Part shown: piece after piece, positions 1-9,850 of the stretch | Position numbering within the stretch: the first letter of the stretch is position 1 | Layout of the letters: each line of letters begins with the position of its first letter | From: Halichondria panicea | Lineage: Eukaryota > Porifera > Demospongiae > Suberitida > Halichondriidae | Direction: 5' to 3' | Assembly: GCF_963675165.1 (NCBI RefSeq) | Contig: NC_087384.1 | Coordinates: 3,648,182-3,712,181, forward strand | Length of the DNA: 64,000 nucleotides | Position numbers and translations under genes: made by a program | Notes under the pieces: model-generated | The model's input: only the letters and a program-made list of their open reading frames with translations | Database searches by the model: none | Told to the model about the DNA's origin: nothing

Positions 1-273
1 AAAGAGGCAATTGTTTAGAGACGAAGACATCACAGTTAATGACGATATGAATTCCCCATTACCAAAAAGAAAGTGTTCAAGAAAGACCAATGCTAAATAG
101 CCAACTCTATAGATACATGCAGTACATTTATTTTTATAATTACTTGTACATGCAATGGTTGACGCCTATAATATTTCCTTGACTTCTAATTACATGACTT
201 CTAATTACATAATTATATAGAATGCAAAATACGAATTAGCTCAGTGTCTTCCTGATACCAGTGCTCTTCTTCA

Positions 274-1233
274 CTAATTTTTTTGCGCACGTTTGTATGC
301 CTCCAACCAATGTGATGCCAATGAGAAGCCCCGAATTGTTACCCACAAATTAATTGTCTCCGACAACAATTCAGAAGACCACTCTTCTTCATCAATATCT
401 TGAGAAACTAAACTCCAGTAGAATAGTACATTTTCATTTTGTCCGACGGCATCAACAATTGTCTTTCTGTTACAGTTAGAATCCTCAGAGACAACAACTC
501 TTGGTAATGTAGTGCGAACAACACCTTCCACAGTACAAAAAAATCGAAAAGATTCGTCATTCAATGGGAATAAACCACCACGATTTACTTTGTCCATCCA
601 CTCTGTAGTGTATTGAGTAAAATCTGTTGGTTCTCCCATGACAGCCATTTCTCCAAGACACATCTCAAATTGATCAATTTTTCACCTCTCTTTCTCTTGT
701 ACTTGCGTAGAGAAGCTTAAGCTTAAGTGCCACGTATCCACACGCATAACGCAGTGCATTTAACTCATCTTTATTAAATTCGACATCAACAGTAGCTGCA
801 CGAGTCAGAGGACCAGTATCACAGCCAAACTGTTTCTTCAGTAACATCTCAAAAAGGGATCTAGCAACACTCTGAATTAGTAAAGGATCCTTTCCCAAAG
901 TCTCAATGTTTAAACACAGTTGAGTCCAAAGAGTGCTTATTTGGCTTGTAGCTACTGTAGCTACTGTATGATATGCCATCCACAGTGATATGCCATCCAC
1001 AGCTTTAACTCAGCAGTTTTTTTTTACCTTAACCTAGATGTTGTGAAACAGGACTTCAGGGCAGTTACTAAAGTTTGACAAAATGTAACAAAAAGATCAT
1101 CATCTTTACCAAACAACAACAAATGCTGTCCAATTTCTCTAGCCTTCTTTGCACGAGTAGTATCTACTTGTAGTTCTTTCTTGGATATTTCTTTTCTGAC
1201 AGCATCTAAAACCAATTGAACTGCTTCAGCCAT
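274..1233 (-). pseudogene. Uncharacterised repeat-family protein, frame-broken
   Basis: Three minus-strand coding segments follow each other. 1233-1030 opens with MAEAVQLVLDAVRKE. 990-680 contains LNALRYACGYVALKLKLLY. 663-274 contains NRGGLFPLNDESF and ends with LWVTIRGFSLASHWLEAYK. The signatures ALRYACGYV and LWVTIRGFS recur in uncharacterised multi-copy proteins that I associate with sponges and cnidarians; function is unknown. A gap of about 50 nt between the first two segments can be an intron (candidate donors at the TCTAG/GTTAAG or AAG/GTAAAA positions, candidate acceptor CTACAG near 1000-970). The second and third segments overlap with a one-base frame shift in a run of five A near 680. 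With one A fewer the frame continues into KIDQFEMCLGEMAV, the expected order for the family, so no intron is needed there. Probably a recent pseudogene or a sequencing error. A 17-bp direct duplication (969-1002) lies at the candidate intron. Confidence 0.55.
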
Positions 1234-1779
1234 TGTGCATGCACATTGGTTGCCTAGTAATTCATTGGTGGGCGTGGCGAAGGGCAACACGCATCGTTCA
1301 GCAAATTTACTTCCGTTGCCATTACTTCCGTTGCCAATCCCTCTCTTCTTTATCTATGGTTTGGCAGATGCAGATGCATGCTGTTTTATACCAGTTCAGC
1401 GCATTTATGCACGTTGTGCATATGCCGAAATACCAGTGCAATATCCTATAGAAAATGGAACTCAACTTGAAACTGTGTTCATTGCTTGCCCAATACCTTT
1501 GAAGTATTCAGCTTAATTGCTTATTAATTTGTTTTTTTGCCTAACATTGTATTACACCTTGTGTTTGTGATTGATGTGATTGATGTATGCTACGACTGCA
1601 ACAATAATAATAAAGTTAAGGTGTACTTATCCAGCTGACAGTATAATATAAGGCAAATAATTATACGCGCATAGTCAGTCTTGTATATATAATTATGTAC
1701 AGTTGTATTGGGACATATACTCATGCATCAGGAGGATATAACGTAAGCATTAATAATACAAATGAATTCATTGAGTCTG
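1234..1779. other. No recognisable gene
   Basis: Open frames of up to 93 codons exist on the plus strand, but they overlap the start of the minus-strand gene and show no recognisable domain. AT-rich sequence with short ATAATA runs. Confidence 0.5.
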
Positions 1780-2610
1780 AGTTGCGCAATCTTCTGAGTT
1801 GGGACGACTGTGGAATCGAGGTGTGCGTGGAATCGAGGTGTGCGACACTTCGTGCCAGCAACTTCTTCTTGAGATTTGCAGATAAACCAGAGAAGTTCGA
1901 CATTTTGACTAGCAATTGCCCAAGAGAAAATATGTCGCTTTGCTTAAACTCGCGTTATATATATGTGGGTACTTCGAAAGGTATTCAGATCTTTCACGAT
2001 CATTTAGGGTATACAAATGACCAGACTCTTTCTCAGTAGCTTTACCAAAGTCTATTAAAACCGCGTGATACATTGCGACGTTGATGCACAACTTGTTGGA
2101 TTTGTAGCAATCACAACATTGTTGGATTTTATGTCATTGTGCAATTGTGCACAGACTAGAATCCATTCTCTTGCACAAGTAAGGCACAAGTAAGGTGTTG
2201 CATCTCTTGGAATAAAGTTATCGTATTCAGGCCAATACCATGCTTAGTGGCCGGGCAGACGTACAAATACCAAACAAGTAAGGATGACAAACCTTGATTA
2301 GCATATTGGCTTCATGAATGGCATCGCGTTGAGCTGTATAACTGAACACGTACCACAGAGAAAGATCCGCGACCAATGTACCTACTGCTTCCATTATCGA
2401 TTGAGTCACTAGGATCAATCTGGTGGTGAATAGGCTGCTGTACAACACTAGGAGCAAGTTGCCGTCCTTTCAGTACGATATGTTCTTTTAGCGCTTCTTT
2501 CCGTTTGAGTAGCTCCCATTGCCACCTGTCCCAAAAAGATCTAGCCTTGCGCTGTTTGCTCGATTTGAAGTGCTTTTCTCTTGCTGTGCAATTGTGCTGT
2601 GTACTTTTTG
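1780..2610 (-). pseudogene. Protein kinase relic
   Basis: Kinase subdomains appear in the correct order on the minus strand but in different frames. A charged segment (SFWDRWQWELLKRKEALKEH, about 2540-2480) precedes a glycine-rich loop YIGRGSFSVVRV (about 2381-2350). The alpha-C and hinge region follows as QRDAIHEANMLIKV then YLFGICTSARPLSMVL (2337-2229). The catalytic loop is LHNDIKSNNVV (2141-2112), with HND where most kinases have HRD. The DFG segment is AVLIDFGKATE (DFG at 2052-2044), followed by LSKYPHI. Frame changes separate the G-loop from alpha-C, with the expected VAxK lysine segment missing, and the catalytic loop from DFG, where about 35 extra bases carry an imperfect repeat of AATCCAACAA. 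The activation loop beyond YPHI is not in one frame. Loss of the ATP-binding lysine segment argues for a dead copy. The HEAxxL..HPxL.GIC pattern resembles an expanded sponge kinase group (inference). Confidence 0.7.
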
Positions 2611-2840
2611 AAACTTCTTACGCTTCTTCCGCACATTTCGTATCTTTCTCTTTTCATTAACAGAGTGCCGACTCAGGGAATTGCTCAGTTGTAGATTGGA
2701 CTGGATGGAGGGCTTGTTGCTTCACCAAAGTTTGAGCTGGAACTACTCTCCGATCTTTGCATGTGCGATTAATTAGTGCTGAGCAAAGCTCAAATTCTAT
2801 AGATTTTCCCTTGGCCTTGTACTATACTATACTAGCTAGC

Positions 2841-3317
2841 CTACACGTACCTATATGGCTCTATATGGCTCACGGAGGAGGATTTTACAGCAGAGACAAC
2901 ACTTCCCTGACTAGGAACTTGCAGACATCCTTTGACAAACTGTTGATAACTTTGCCCAGTTTCCAAGATCTTCTCAATCTTCTCCACTAGGCATCCACCA
3001 ATTAGTACCCATACCCAACCGTTTGATGAGCTATTCTCACGACTTGATAGCATGGCAGAGAGTTCTACACAAAAACTTGTGTTTGATCGCCCATGCCATA
3101 CTTGAAGTAGGTCAAGTATAAATACTCCTGACAGTGGCGGCAAGAAAATTCCTTCAGAACTCTCGGTACTTAACAGGCATCCATTAAAAAATTGCATGAC
3201 AATTGTAAGTATTAATTTATTGTTATCAGTCGTACATATACCATTGGTTTTCTGAACCTGGCTGTAGATATCAATCTGAACACAATCAAAAAGTGTTTTG
3301 AGTTCTTGTTCTCTCAA
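2841..3317 (-). CDS. Possible chaperonin-like (BBS/MKKS-type) exon
   Basis: A 158-codon open frame, one of the longest non-repetitive ones in the window. The centre reads VWHGRSNTSFCVELSAML then WVWVLIGGCLVEKIEKIL, spaced like the group II chaperonin-like pattern in which a conserved H/N-rich helix and a DG-containing turn precede a leucine-rich helix (as in MKKS and BBS12 N-terminal halves). The similarity is weak and by eye only. The reading frame after QFVKGCLQVPSQG looks less protein-like, so an exon border near 2960 is possible. It lies upstream of the kinase relic on the same strand and could instead be part of that gene's N-terminal region. Confidence 0.3.
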   Translation of the reverse strand: MREQELKTLFDCVQIDIYSQVQKTNGICTTDNNKLILTIVMQFFNGCLLSTESSEGIFLPPLSGVFILDLLQVWHGRSNTSFCVELSAMLSSRENSSSNGWVWVLIGGCLVEKIEKILETGQSYQQFVKGCLQVPSQGSVVSAVKSSSVSHIEPYRYV

Positions 3318-3375
3318 ATGAAAGAAGGGTGCAGATCGTCTCCTTAGTGTTTAATAGTTTATAATAGTTATTCAT

Positions 3376-3930
3376 GTGAATTTATGTAGGTGCGATTCAT
3401 CGGCACTATGAATCTCGTCGACGAACCTATAACGATAGTAGAAGAGAGTCTGTGGTGCTCAATAAGCGTTGGATTCCAGAAAAGAGTAAGGTTGTAGCTT
3501 AATTGTGTTACTAATTTCTTGTGCATGTGAAATAGAAGATGTTGAAGATAGATGCTGAGAAACAGAAGTGGTCATCAATAATTGACTACCAATACATGAC
3601 AGATGAGTCAGAATCAGATGATGAGAGCACGATACGGCAGCACAAACTACAATGGCGGTCTCAAGGTTAGCTCAATATTTTCCTCACACTGGTGTAAAAC
3701 ATTTGCATTTGTGCCATCTACAGAGCTCAACAGCTTAATTAGAAAGCTTGATTCTCGTGGTACTGGTGAACCTGGAAGGGCTCCCATCAACAAAACTTCA
3801 ACCGAAGGAAGCACCCTTCTGGAGTGTTGTTGAGACTTCAGATGACATCGATGCTCTTGACACAACTCCTCAACGGGGCACTCATACAGGTGCTAGCAAC
3901 AGGAGGAATATAGCAAGTGCACTATAGCTC
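3376..3930 (+). pseudogene. Exons of an uncharacterised acidic protein
   Basis: Three coding-looking pieces sit in order with splice-like borders. About 3390-3483 reads RHYESRRRTYNDSRRES. 3533-3665 reads KMLKIDAEKQKWSSIIDY, then YMTDESESDDES, then QHKLQWRSQ. 3722-3832 reads LNSLIRKLDSRGTGEPGRAP. A GTTAGC..CTACAG intron (about 3666-3721) separates the last two. Near 3815 the frame slips: the other frame reads APFWSVVETSDD, matching the way related repeat-family proteins end (P-x-WAV). I recognise the arrangement (acidic stretch, WRS, LDxR, WxV) from uncharacterised sponge/cnidarian proteins, not from a named domain. Confidence 0.4.
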
Positions 3931-4274
3931 TTGTCCCAAATGCTATTTATTTTTTATGTTTTGTATGGGGGTGCGGCTGCGCATGCGCATTTGTAACGAT
4001 CTAGATCTAGCTGCTAGTGTTTAGGCGCCACACAGGACCCACCATTGATGCCACCACCTGCTGAGCTGCTGCACCGTCCTGCAGATATGTGTAGCAACAC
4101 GCCTAATGGGATTCACTGTGATACATCTAGGTAAGCTTACAAGGTAAGCTTACAATGTTATACTTTGCTATACTTACAGTGGTGGACTATGTGAGCTTTG
4201 GTTTTATGTGTACGTTTCGCCTTTTAATATGCAAAAACATATGCAAAAACCTGTAACACAGTAAACAGGTGGTG
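3931..4274. other. No recognisable gene
   Basis: Short direct duplications (for example GTAAGCTTACAAG near 4133-4152 and ATATGCAAAAAC near 4226-4250); no supported coding region. Confidence 0.5.
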
Positions 4275-5228
4275 GGCGTGGTGTGTGTGTGTACTTTCAA
4301 GATGTGTCGTCTTTAGGCATCGTCTTTAGGCAAGGGGGGCTTGTATTGTGTGTGTGTACTCTTGAGCGAGTCAAGATGTGTATGTTTCGTCTTTAGGCAA
4401 GGGAGCTTGTATGTGTATGTTTGTGCGTGTGTGTGTGCGTGCGTGCGTGTGTGTGTGTACTCTTGTGCGAGCCTTGGTTGTCAAGATGTGTCGTCTTTAG
4501 GCAACAACCTGTCAAGATGTTTCGTCTTTAGGCAGGGGGGCTTGTATGTGTACGTTTGTGGTGTGTGGTGTGTGTGTGCGTGCGTGTGTGTGCGTGCGTG
4601 TGTGCGTGCGTGCGTGTGTGTGTGCGTGGCGTGTGTGTGTGCGTGGCATGTGTAGCGTGTGTGCGTGTGCGTGTGAGGGGGGCTTGTATGTGTACGTTTG
4701 TGTGTGTGTGTGTGTGTGTGTGCGTGCGTGCGTGTGTGTGTGTGCGTGGCGTGTGTGTGTGTGCGTGTGTGTGTACTCTTGTGCGAGCCTTGGTTGTCAA
4801 GATGTGTCGTCTTTAGGCAACAAACTGTCAAGATGTTTCTTGTATGTGTACGGTGTGGGTGTGTGTGTGTGTGTCTCTTGTGCGAGCCTTGGTTGTCAAG
4901 ATGTGTCGTCTTTAGGCTGTCAAGATGTTTCTTTAAGGCAGGGGGTTTGTGTATGTTTGTGTGTGTGGGTGGGTGTGTGTGTGTTGTGTGCTCTTGTGCG
5001 AGCCTTGGTTGTCAAGATGTGTCGTCTTTAGCCCGTCAAGATGTTTCGTTGTTAGGCTTGTCTGTGTACGTTTGTATGTACTCTCTTGTGCTTGTGTGTT
5101 TACTCTCTTGTGCAATATACGTGAGCCTTGGTTGTCAAGATGTTTTGTCTTTAGGCAACAACTTGTCAGGATATGTCGCAGGGGGGCTCTGCTGTGCGAG
5201 CCTTAGTTGTCACAATGTATTGCATGTG
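4275..5228. repeat. GT-rich compound minisatellite
   Basis: GT and GTGC runs alternate with a conserved spacer unit containing GCGAGCCTTGGTTGTCAAG, then ATGTGTCGTCTTTAGGCAAC, then GTCAAGATGTTTCGTCTTTA, then GGGGGGCTTGTATGTGTACG. At least six partial copies are visible (around 4290-4330, 4370-4410, 4470-4560, 4785-4850, 4880-4940, 5000-5060, 5120-5220). Open frames across it translate to Cys-Val or Thr-His runs and are not genes. Confidence 0.9.
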
Positions 5229-5433
5229 TGATGTACTTATAAAACTAACCCCCCCCTGACCTACCGGCGATGGTTCCCTACCGGCGATGGTTCGGGGTTA
5301 GACTTGCTCCCACCTAAGGGACTAATCCCCCATGAGTACTAGGGAATACCAGGACCAAATAAAATGCCCCAAGGTAGGGGGATTAGATTATGTGATGGCC
5401 CACCTATCCCCGGTAGGAGAGGGGGGTTGACAA
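5229..5433. other. Short non-coding stretch with a 17-bp duplication
   Basis: A 17-bp perfect direct duplication, CCTACCGGCGATGGTTC, occupies 5260-5276 and 5277-5293. Nothing else recognised. Confidence 0.7.
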
Positions 5434-6150
5434 GTGCATAAGCAGTACGAAGTCTGTACAGACTTCACTCGAACACAAACACCACGTTTCTATAAATCTT
5501 TCACCAAATTACCACCAATTGTATCTCACTCCAACGCCAGATTGATCGATCACTTACACAACTCAGCACTCATCATGAGTTTCCAGACAATACCATCTTG
5601 GTCACGTGGTGAGTCTACCCATCCATACCACAAAACGAGTGCCTCGCCATAGTCTATGACGAAATGTGTAAGAAAAAGGAACTGCGACCCTAACCTCATC
5701 ATTAAACTGCTCCACATCAACATCAATTATAACTACTTCGAATTCGCCTATCAACAAATCAAAGGAACGGCCATGGGAGCCATCCAAAAGTTCCTTCAAA
5801 CCCATGAAAAGAACTCCTCAAAAGATACATTGATGACATCATTGTTATCTGGCCACATGAAGACGAAGACCTAAAAAAATTTCTATCAGAGCGACCATCT
5901 CCGACACATCAGTTGACTACCTCAGAAACCAAAAAACCTATATCTCCGGGCAGTCTTCAAAGGTCTCATCAAAGGCGAGTGCATTAGGTATATCCAAATC
6001 CCCGAAAATTACCGTGTCTGCATTGAACTTTTCAAACGGAGATTGTTAAGACGTCAATACCCCGTCATAAAGTACTCTCAACGCACCTAAAAACTCCACC
6101 ACCAACAGTGCAACTCGCACGTAAACCGATCGCCTCCCACCACCCCAGCC
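5434..6150 (+). mobile_element. Penelope-like reverse transcriptase relic
   Basis: Reverse-transcriptase blocks occur in order. About 5475-5560: PRFYKSFTKLPPIVSHSN, corresponding to the 'LPKIHK..RPIVS' block. 5690-5790: LIIKLLHI, then FEFAYQQIKGTAMGA, the G-T-A-M-G motif before the catalytic box. About 5817-5873: LKRYIDDIIVIWPHEDEDL, the catalytic Y-x-DD box followed by I-W. About 5960-6060: LIKGECIRY then LFKRRLLRRQYP, the RT tail that ends in R-x-YP in Penelope-like elements. The blocks lie in different frames, and the segment after GTAMG lost the usual P-x-YAN sequence (it reads IQKFLQTHEKN), so the copy is dead. The same family occurs on the other strand at 12.7-14.3 kb, sharing PIVSHSN and IKGECIRY. 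Confidence 0.8.
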
Positions 6151-6434
6151 AGAGACTCCACCACGACCAAGGTTCATTACTCTAAATTACTCTAAATTAC
6201 TCTAAAGCCATACCTTGGAAGAGCGTTCAAGAGCACACCCCACTGATTAACAGTTTGTCGACATAGTTTACAATCAACAAAAACTATAATTATTCTTAAT
6301 TTTGCACGTGCTTGCTGAATCAGCATTGCTGAATCAGCATGCATAGGGCGCATGCGCAGATAAACTTACCGGTCGGTAAATAGCCGAATGCCGACCGTTA
6401 TAGAATGCCGACCGTTATAATCCACACTGAGATG
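6151..6434. repeat. Short direct and palindromic duplications
   Basis: Three copies of ATTACTCTAA (about 6176-6205), two copies of the near-palindrome TGCTGAATCAGCAT (about 6310-6340), and a 17-bp perfect duplication, GAATGCCGACCGTTATA (6386-6402 and 6403-6419). No gene seen. Confidence 0.7.
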
Positions 6435-6686
6435 TCAGCATTTTTCAAACATCGCCAAATTCTTCGTTGGTGCCCCTCTCAACTGCTCCACCAGTTTCGT
6501 CTCCGGTTGGTCCCATCCAAACTTATTCTTACATAGCTCTTGCATAAGACCAGGAATCCAAGGGGGTCGTAGATTCTGTTCCTCAGGGTCTTTGTTTGGT
6601 TCAACATAGGAACATAGGAGCCTCAACGTAGGACTTGTCCGCCTGGGCCACGTTACATGGGTTAGCTTGTTTACGGGTGGCATCAA
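6435..6686 (-). mobile_element. Possible BEL/Pao polyprotein fragment
   Basis: An 83-codon frame includes PPWIPGLMQELCKNKFGWDQ and continues to NLAMFEKC. BEL/Pao polyproteins carry a K-R-I-L-Q-E-L-C-x-x-K-x-G-W-D-D segment, then a W-rich stretch and an R-C. The fragment keeps LMQELC..K.GWD and the terminal KC but not the W-x-x-W stretch, so the assignment is tentative. It stops at a TGA just after KC. Confidence 0.4.
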
Positions 6687-6904
6687 CTAGGGTTTGGAAA
6701 GCAGTGGTACAAGGAGGACATCGCTATTTGCATGGAAACAGCTAATTCTATTTTATGACTGACCGTAACAGCACTCGCTGAGAAGAGTGCCACTCTGAAG
6801 GCGCACCTTGAAGAAGTCAACAAGGAGAGGTCCCTCTACAAGTATTCGCACACGCGCCGGAACGTTCACCCCTCCCCACCACTCTGTGCAGTTAAGGCCT
6901 GGGT

Positions 6905-7900
6905 CAGGCATCAAGGAAGAACAGCCTACCTCCAGTTTGACAGAGCTCACACAAGTGATGCGTCAAGCTGGTAACGACCCACATCAAGTGCTGTTCAAAG
7001 ACATCCTTCGAGAAATGCACAGATCACCAACCACGACTGGCAGGAACTTCAATGTGCAAGATCTCACACCTTTTGTCAATGCTGCAGTGGTACCCTATTG
7101 CCACCATCAAGGCTGTTCACACTGGAGCGAATGCTGCCAAAGCTTCATGTGATGATGCAAGTGGTCTAGAAGCGGTCGTGTGCCTCAGCTCGGGTCATGC
7201 TCACCAGTAACCTCTGGGTTGAAGTAGGCCTCGTCAATGGGTACCATTCAAGCCATATGCTACAGAAATGGAGGCCCACCTGACCTCCCACTGATCAACT
7301 TTGACCACTACACTGGACCCACACTCTCTGATGGCACAGTGCCGATCACCCCCTCTCGCCTGCAGCAAGCTAGCCTGGGCCTCACTCTTAACCAGGTGGT
7401 AGTGGACGTTGGCAAGAAAGAATTCTCCTGTGGACTGACTTTTATCGAGTTCGTCACATGAGTGACCTCTTGTTCACACCATATCAGCGTCTCTCCAATC
7501 TTGCAAACAGACAGCTGGAAGATCAACGGCTCATTTTAATGCAACCATCAGACACCTATCCACTTCTCCCTGTAGTGGAAACTGACGTGTCAGCATCAAC
7601 CACATTACCAAATAAGCCTGAACCGACCTGGAATGCACCTGATAACACCACCATACACCGTACACAGTCACATGCACTATAATTAAATATATTATTGATT
7701 TCCACAGGCAGAGCAAGGCAAGACAAAGATATACCGGCTGCATGGCAAGACAAAGATTTGCCAAGAGAAGACAAAGATGAAGATCTGTCTGCTTTTTTTT
7801 TTGCCCGTGATGATAAATATGATAAATATGATATTGATAAATATGTATTGGGAGGCAAACACAGAAATTGTTCATCACAGAAATACCGTGTGCATTACTA
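6905..7900 (+). pseudogene. PIF1-like helicase relic (C-terminal part)
   Basis: Segments of a PIF1/Helitron-type DNA helicase occur in colinear order but in several frames. GRTAYLQFDRA then LTQVMRQAGNDPHQVLFKDI (6918-7006) is the vmRQ block. NVQDLTPF and then ATIKAVHTGANAAKAS follow (7050-7150). The hallmark RVMLTSNLWVEVGLVNG lies at 7194-7242 and is followed by MGTIQAICYRNGGPPDLPL. GLTLNQVVVDVGKKEFSCGL (about 7380-7440) is the segment right after the helicase motif TIHKSQG, which itself is deleted here (sequence jumps from TPSRLQ to SLGLTLNQ). HMSDLLFT and YQRLSNLANRQLEDQRLIL follow. A TTCCACAG acceptor at about 7709 opens a further acidic/lysine tail (RQDKDIPAAWQDKDLPREDK). Frame shifts and missing motif show a non-functional copy. 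The first bases (6888-6910) match an inverted-repeat element end found again at 9154 and 17106. Confidence 0.85.
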
Positions 7901-8009
7901 GATCGCCAAAATACATCATTATAGTTATTGAATGAGCTGAGGCAAAAAATACGGAGGTGATGAATTTGTACATAATTATTGATCAGATTCGGAATAGTTC
8001 GTATAATGG

Positions 8010-8345
8010 TCACTTCAACTTCTTATTCCTCAACTCTTCCCTCAGTTTTTCTCTTTCTTCCTCTTCAATTCGTACTACTTCCTTCATTTCCTCTTTCCTC
8101 TTTTTTCTGTCTACCTCTCGCTTGTGTCGCATTCTGTCTTCATACTCATACCAGCTCAATCTCTTCTTGATTCTGTCATATCCTCTACATTCAAATCTCA
8201 GATTCTCGTCCAGTTTTTTTATTTTACAATCTTTCTCCTTAACACTTTCTTCTTTAATCAAAAGTTCTGCCTCTCTGATTCCCACCGCTGACTTCCAGTC
8301 TTCACTATTCCTGGCTCTGTAAAAAAGCTTCTTTAGACTTTCCAT
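8010..8345 (-). CDS. Small charged coiled-coil protein
   Basis: A complete 111-codon frame runs from ATG to stop. It starts MESLKKLFYRARNSEDWKS and continues as a Lys/Glu/Arg-rich helix with regularly spaced Leu/Val/Ile (AELLIKEESVKEKDCKIKKL; later REVDRKKRKEEMKEVVRIEE), ending in KLREELRNKKLK. I recognise no family. Composition suggests a coiled coil. The opposite strand is a serine/leucine-rich shadow. No intron is needed. Whether it is expressed cannot be told. Confidence 0.45.
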   Translation of the reverse strand: MESLKKLFYRARNSEDWKSAVGIREAELLIKEESVKEKDCKIKKLDENLRFECRGYDRIKKRLSWYEYEDRMRHKREVDRKKRKEEMKEVVRIEEEEREKLREELRNKKLK

Positions 8346-8415
8346 GATACCATTGTTGATATGGTAGGTACGAGATCAGAAATGCTTATATAAGAGAAGG
8401 GTTATAAAATCTTAC

Positions 8416-8640
8416 AATGCGGTAGCAATCTGGTTGGTCCATTGCAACTGATCCTTGACAGTGACTCCTCAATTTTGTGTAGAGTACAATGCGGTAGGCC
8501 TGCAAACTGATCCTTGGCATCAAAATCCTGCAATCTGATTGGTCCATTTCAAACTGATCCTTGGCAGTGACTCATCAATTTTGTGTAGAGTACAGTGGGG
8601 TTGGGTATAATCCTGCAATCCATTTCAAACTGATCCTGAC
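8416..8640. repeat. Tandem duplication, two units of about 110 bp
   Basis: 8416-8528 and 8529-8640 share CTGATCCTTG, CAGTGACTC and TCAATTTTGTGTAGAGTACA in the same order, with about 10-15% differences by eye. Confidence 0.8.
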
Positions 8641-8670
8641 TCTCTTATTTAAAGGCATCCACGCTGCACT

Positions 8671-8948
8671 GTGAAGATCTCGTACCTACCAGCTATCAAC
8701 AATCTCAAACCTACCAGCTATATCCGTACCAGCTATCAACAACTACCAGCTATATCTGTACCAGCTATCAACAATCTCAAACCTACCAGCTATCAGCTAT
8801 ATCCGTACCAGCTATCAACAATCTCGAACCTACCAGCTATATCTGTACCAGCTATCAACAATCTCAAACCTACCAGCTATATCCGTACCAAACCTACCAG
8901 CTATCAACAATCTCAGTACCAGCTATCAACAATCTCAAACCTACCAGG
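8671..8948. repeat. Minisatellite built on CTACCAGCTAT
   Basis: About ten imperfect copies of ACCAGCTATCAACAATCTCA and of the shorter ACCAGCTATATCCGT alternate. The plus-strand open frame over it reads as PTSYxxx repeats and is probably a by-product of the repeat. Confidence 0.9.
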
Positions 8949-9147
8949 ATGTCAGAACTTCCAAAGAAAACAAAGAAGAAACACAAGATCGCTCCAAGAG
9001 GACTTGGACAACGTGTCAACACCGAGAGCTAAAGCTGAGGTGTCAACAACTCCCAAGAAAGCTGTGCCATTGACACCCAGAAGAACCGTCCACTCATGTA
9101 AGTCTTGAGGCATTGCTTGCTCAAGTCTCTCCAATTACTTCTTCCCA

Positions 9148-9850
9148 CTCTGCGCAGTTAAGGCCTGGGTCAGGCACTGATAAGATTAATTTTATTCATT
9201 GCCTACATTTTATGTAGATGATGTAGATGATGTAGTGTTAATGAGATTCATAATGTTTATTAATGTTATTCATTGCACATGACGTCATAAGGTCAATGTA
9301 TTTGCTTAGCTAGCTGCTAGAACTATTATAGATTATCTTTGGCAACAAATACGGCGGACTTAAACAAGGTAAGAGTAGCTGTTTAGGCCCTCAAAAGATA
9401 GAGTATGTTGTTATGATTATGTTTTCTTGATGGGAAGTAAAAATGTCCAAAACTTTCTTAGCTATGCTAGCTTCTTTAGCTCTGACAGCCACTCTAGAGG
9501 TAGGCTATTTTGTGTATCTCAAGAATACAATAACTCTTACTCTTCCCATCAAGGATACTAGTACCTAGCTATGAGATGTTCATCTAGCCTTGTTTTTGAA
9601 GCTTGATCTTGGCATCTTCAACGCCGTATTTGCAGTTCTCTTTCTGAAAGTGGCATGACGTCATCACCGTTTATGGGACTAATTAGCATAATTGAATTAA
9701 GCTAATTAGTTTTTTGGAAAAAGAAAACATTGAGCTTCATTTTGGATCATTTTGATGCAGCATACACTGTATATTGCAAATAATACAGCAGTATGAACAT
9801 AGTGTAAATTTTGGTGTTGAAATCTGGACCCGGGCCTTAAGTGCGCAGAG
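9148..9850. mobile_element. Inverted-repeat element (MITE-like), about 0.7 kb
   Basis: The left end 9148-9176 (CTCTGCGCAGTTAAGGCCTG...) is the imperfect reverse complement of the right end 9821-9850 (...GGGCCTTAAGTGCGCAGAG). Inside are nested inverted pairs: ACATGACGTCAT near 9283 against CATGACGTCATC near 9654; AAATACGGCG near 9350 against CGCCGTATTT near 9623; CTTGATGGGAAG near 9427 against CTTCCCATCAAG near 9544. There is no transposase. I see no clear target duplication. The right end overlaps the 3' part of a minus-strand frame. Confidence 0.65.

Noticed and set aside
1-273. Possible exon or promoter upstream of the first gene
   Set aside because: Only a 15-bp duplication (181-210) is visible; nothing supports coding.
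1695-2039. 114-codon plus-strand frame
   Set aside because: Antisense to the kinase DFG region, which has clear motif support on the minus strand.
4341-5231. Open frames of 80-177 codons in the 4.3-5.2 kb minisatellite
   Set aside because: Composition follows the repeat unit; no start or domain support.
6888-6910. Reading the TTAAGGCCTGGGTCAGG motif as conserved helicase coding sequence (AQLRPGSG)
   Set aside because: The same 23 bp occurs at 9154 outside any helicase and as one of an inverted pair, so it is an element end, not a protein motif.
7957-8322. 121-codon plus-strand Ser/Leu-rich frame
   Set aside because: Antisense of the charged coiled-coil frame at 8010-8345; composition is what the complement of Lys/Glu codons gives.
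8671-8948. CRISPR-like array
   Set aside because: Repeats are contiguous and degenerate without unique spacers of constant length, and the genome is eukaryotic.
8671-9108. 145-codon plus-strand frame with PTSY repeats
   Set aside because: Its repeat part is the CTACCAGCTAT minisatellite; the tail (RKQRRNTRSLQED...) has no recognisable domain and the frame ends without support.
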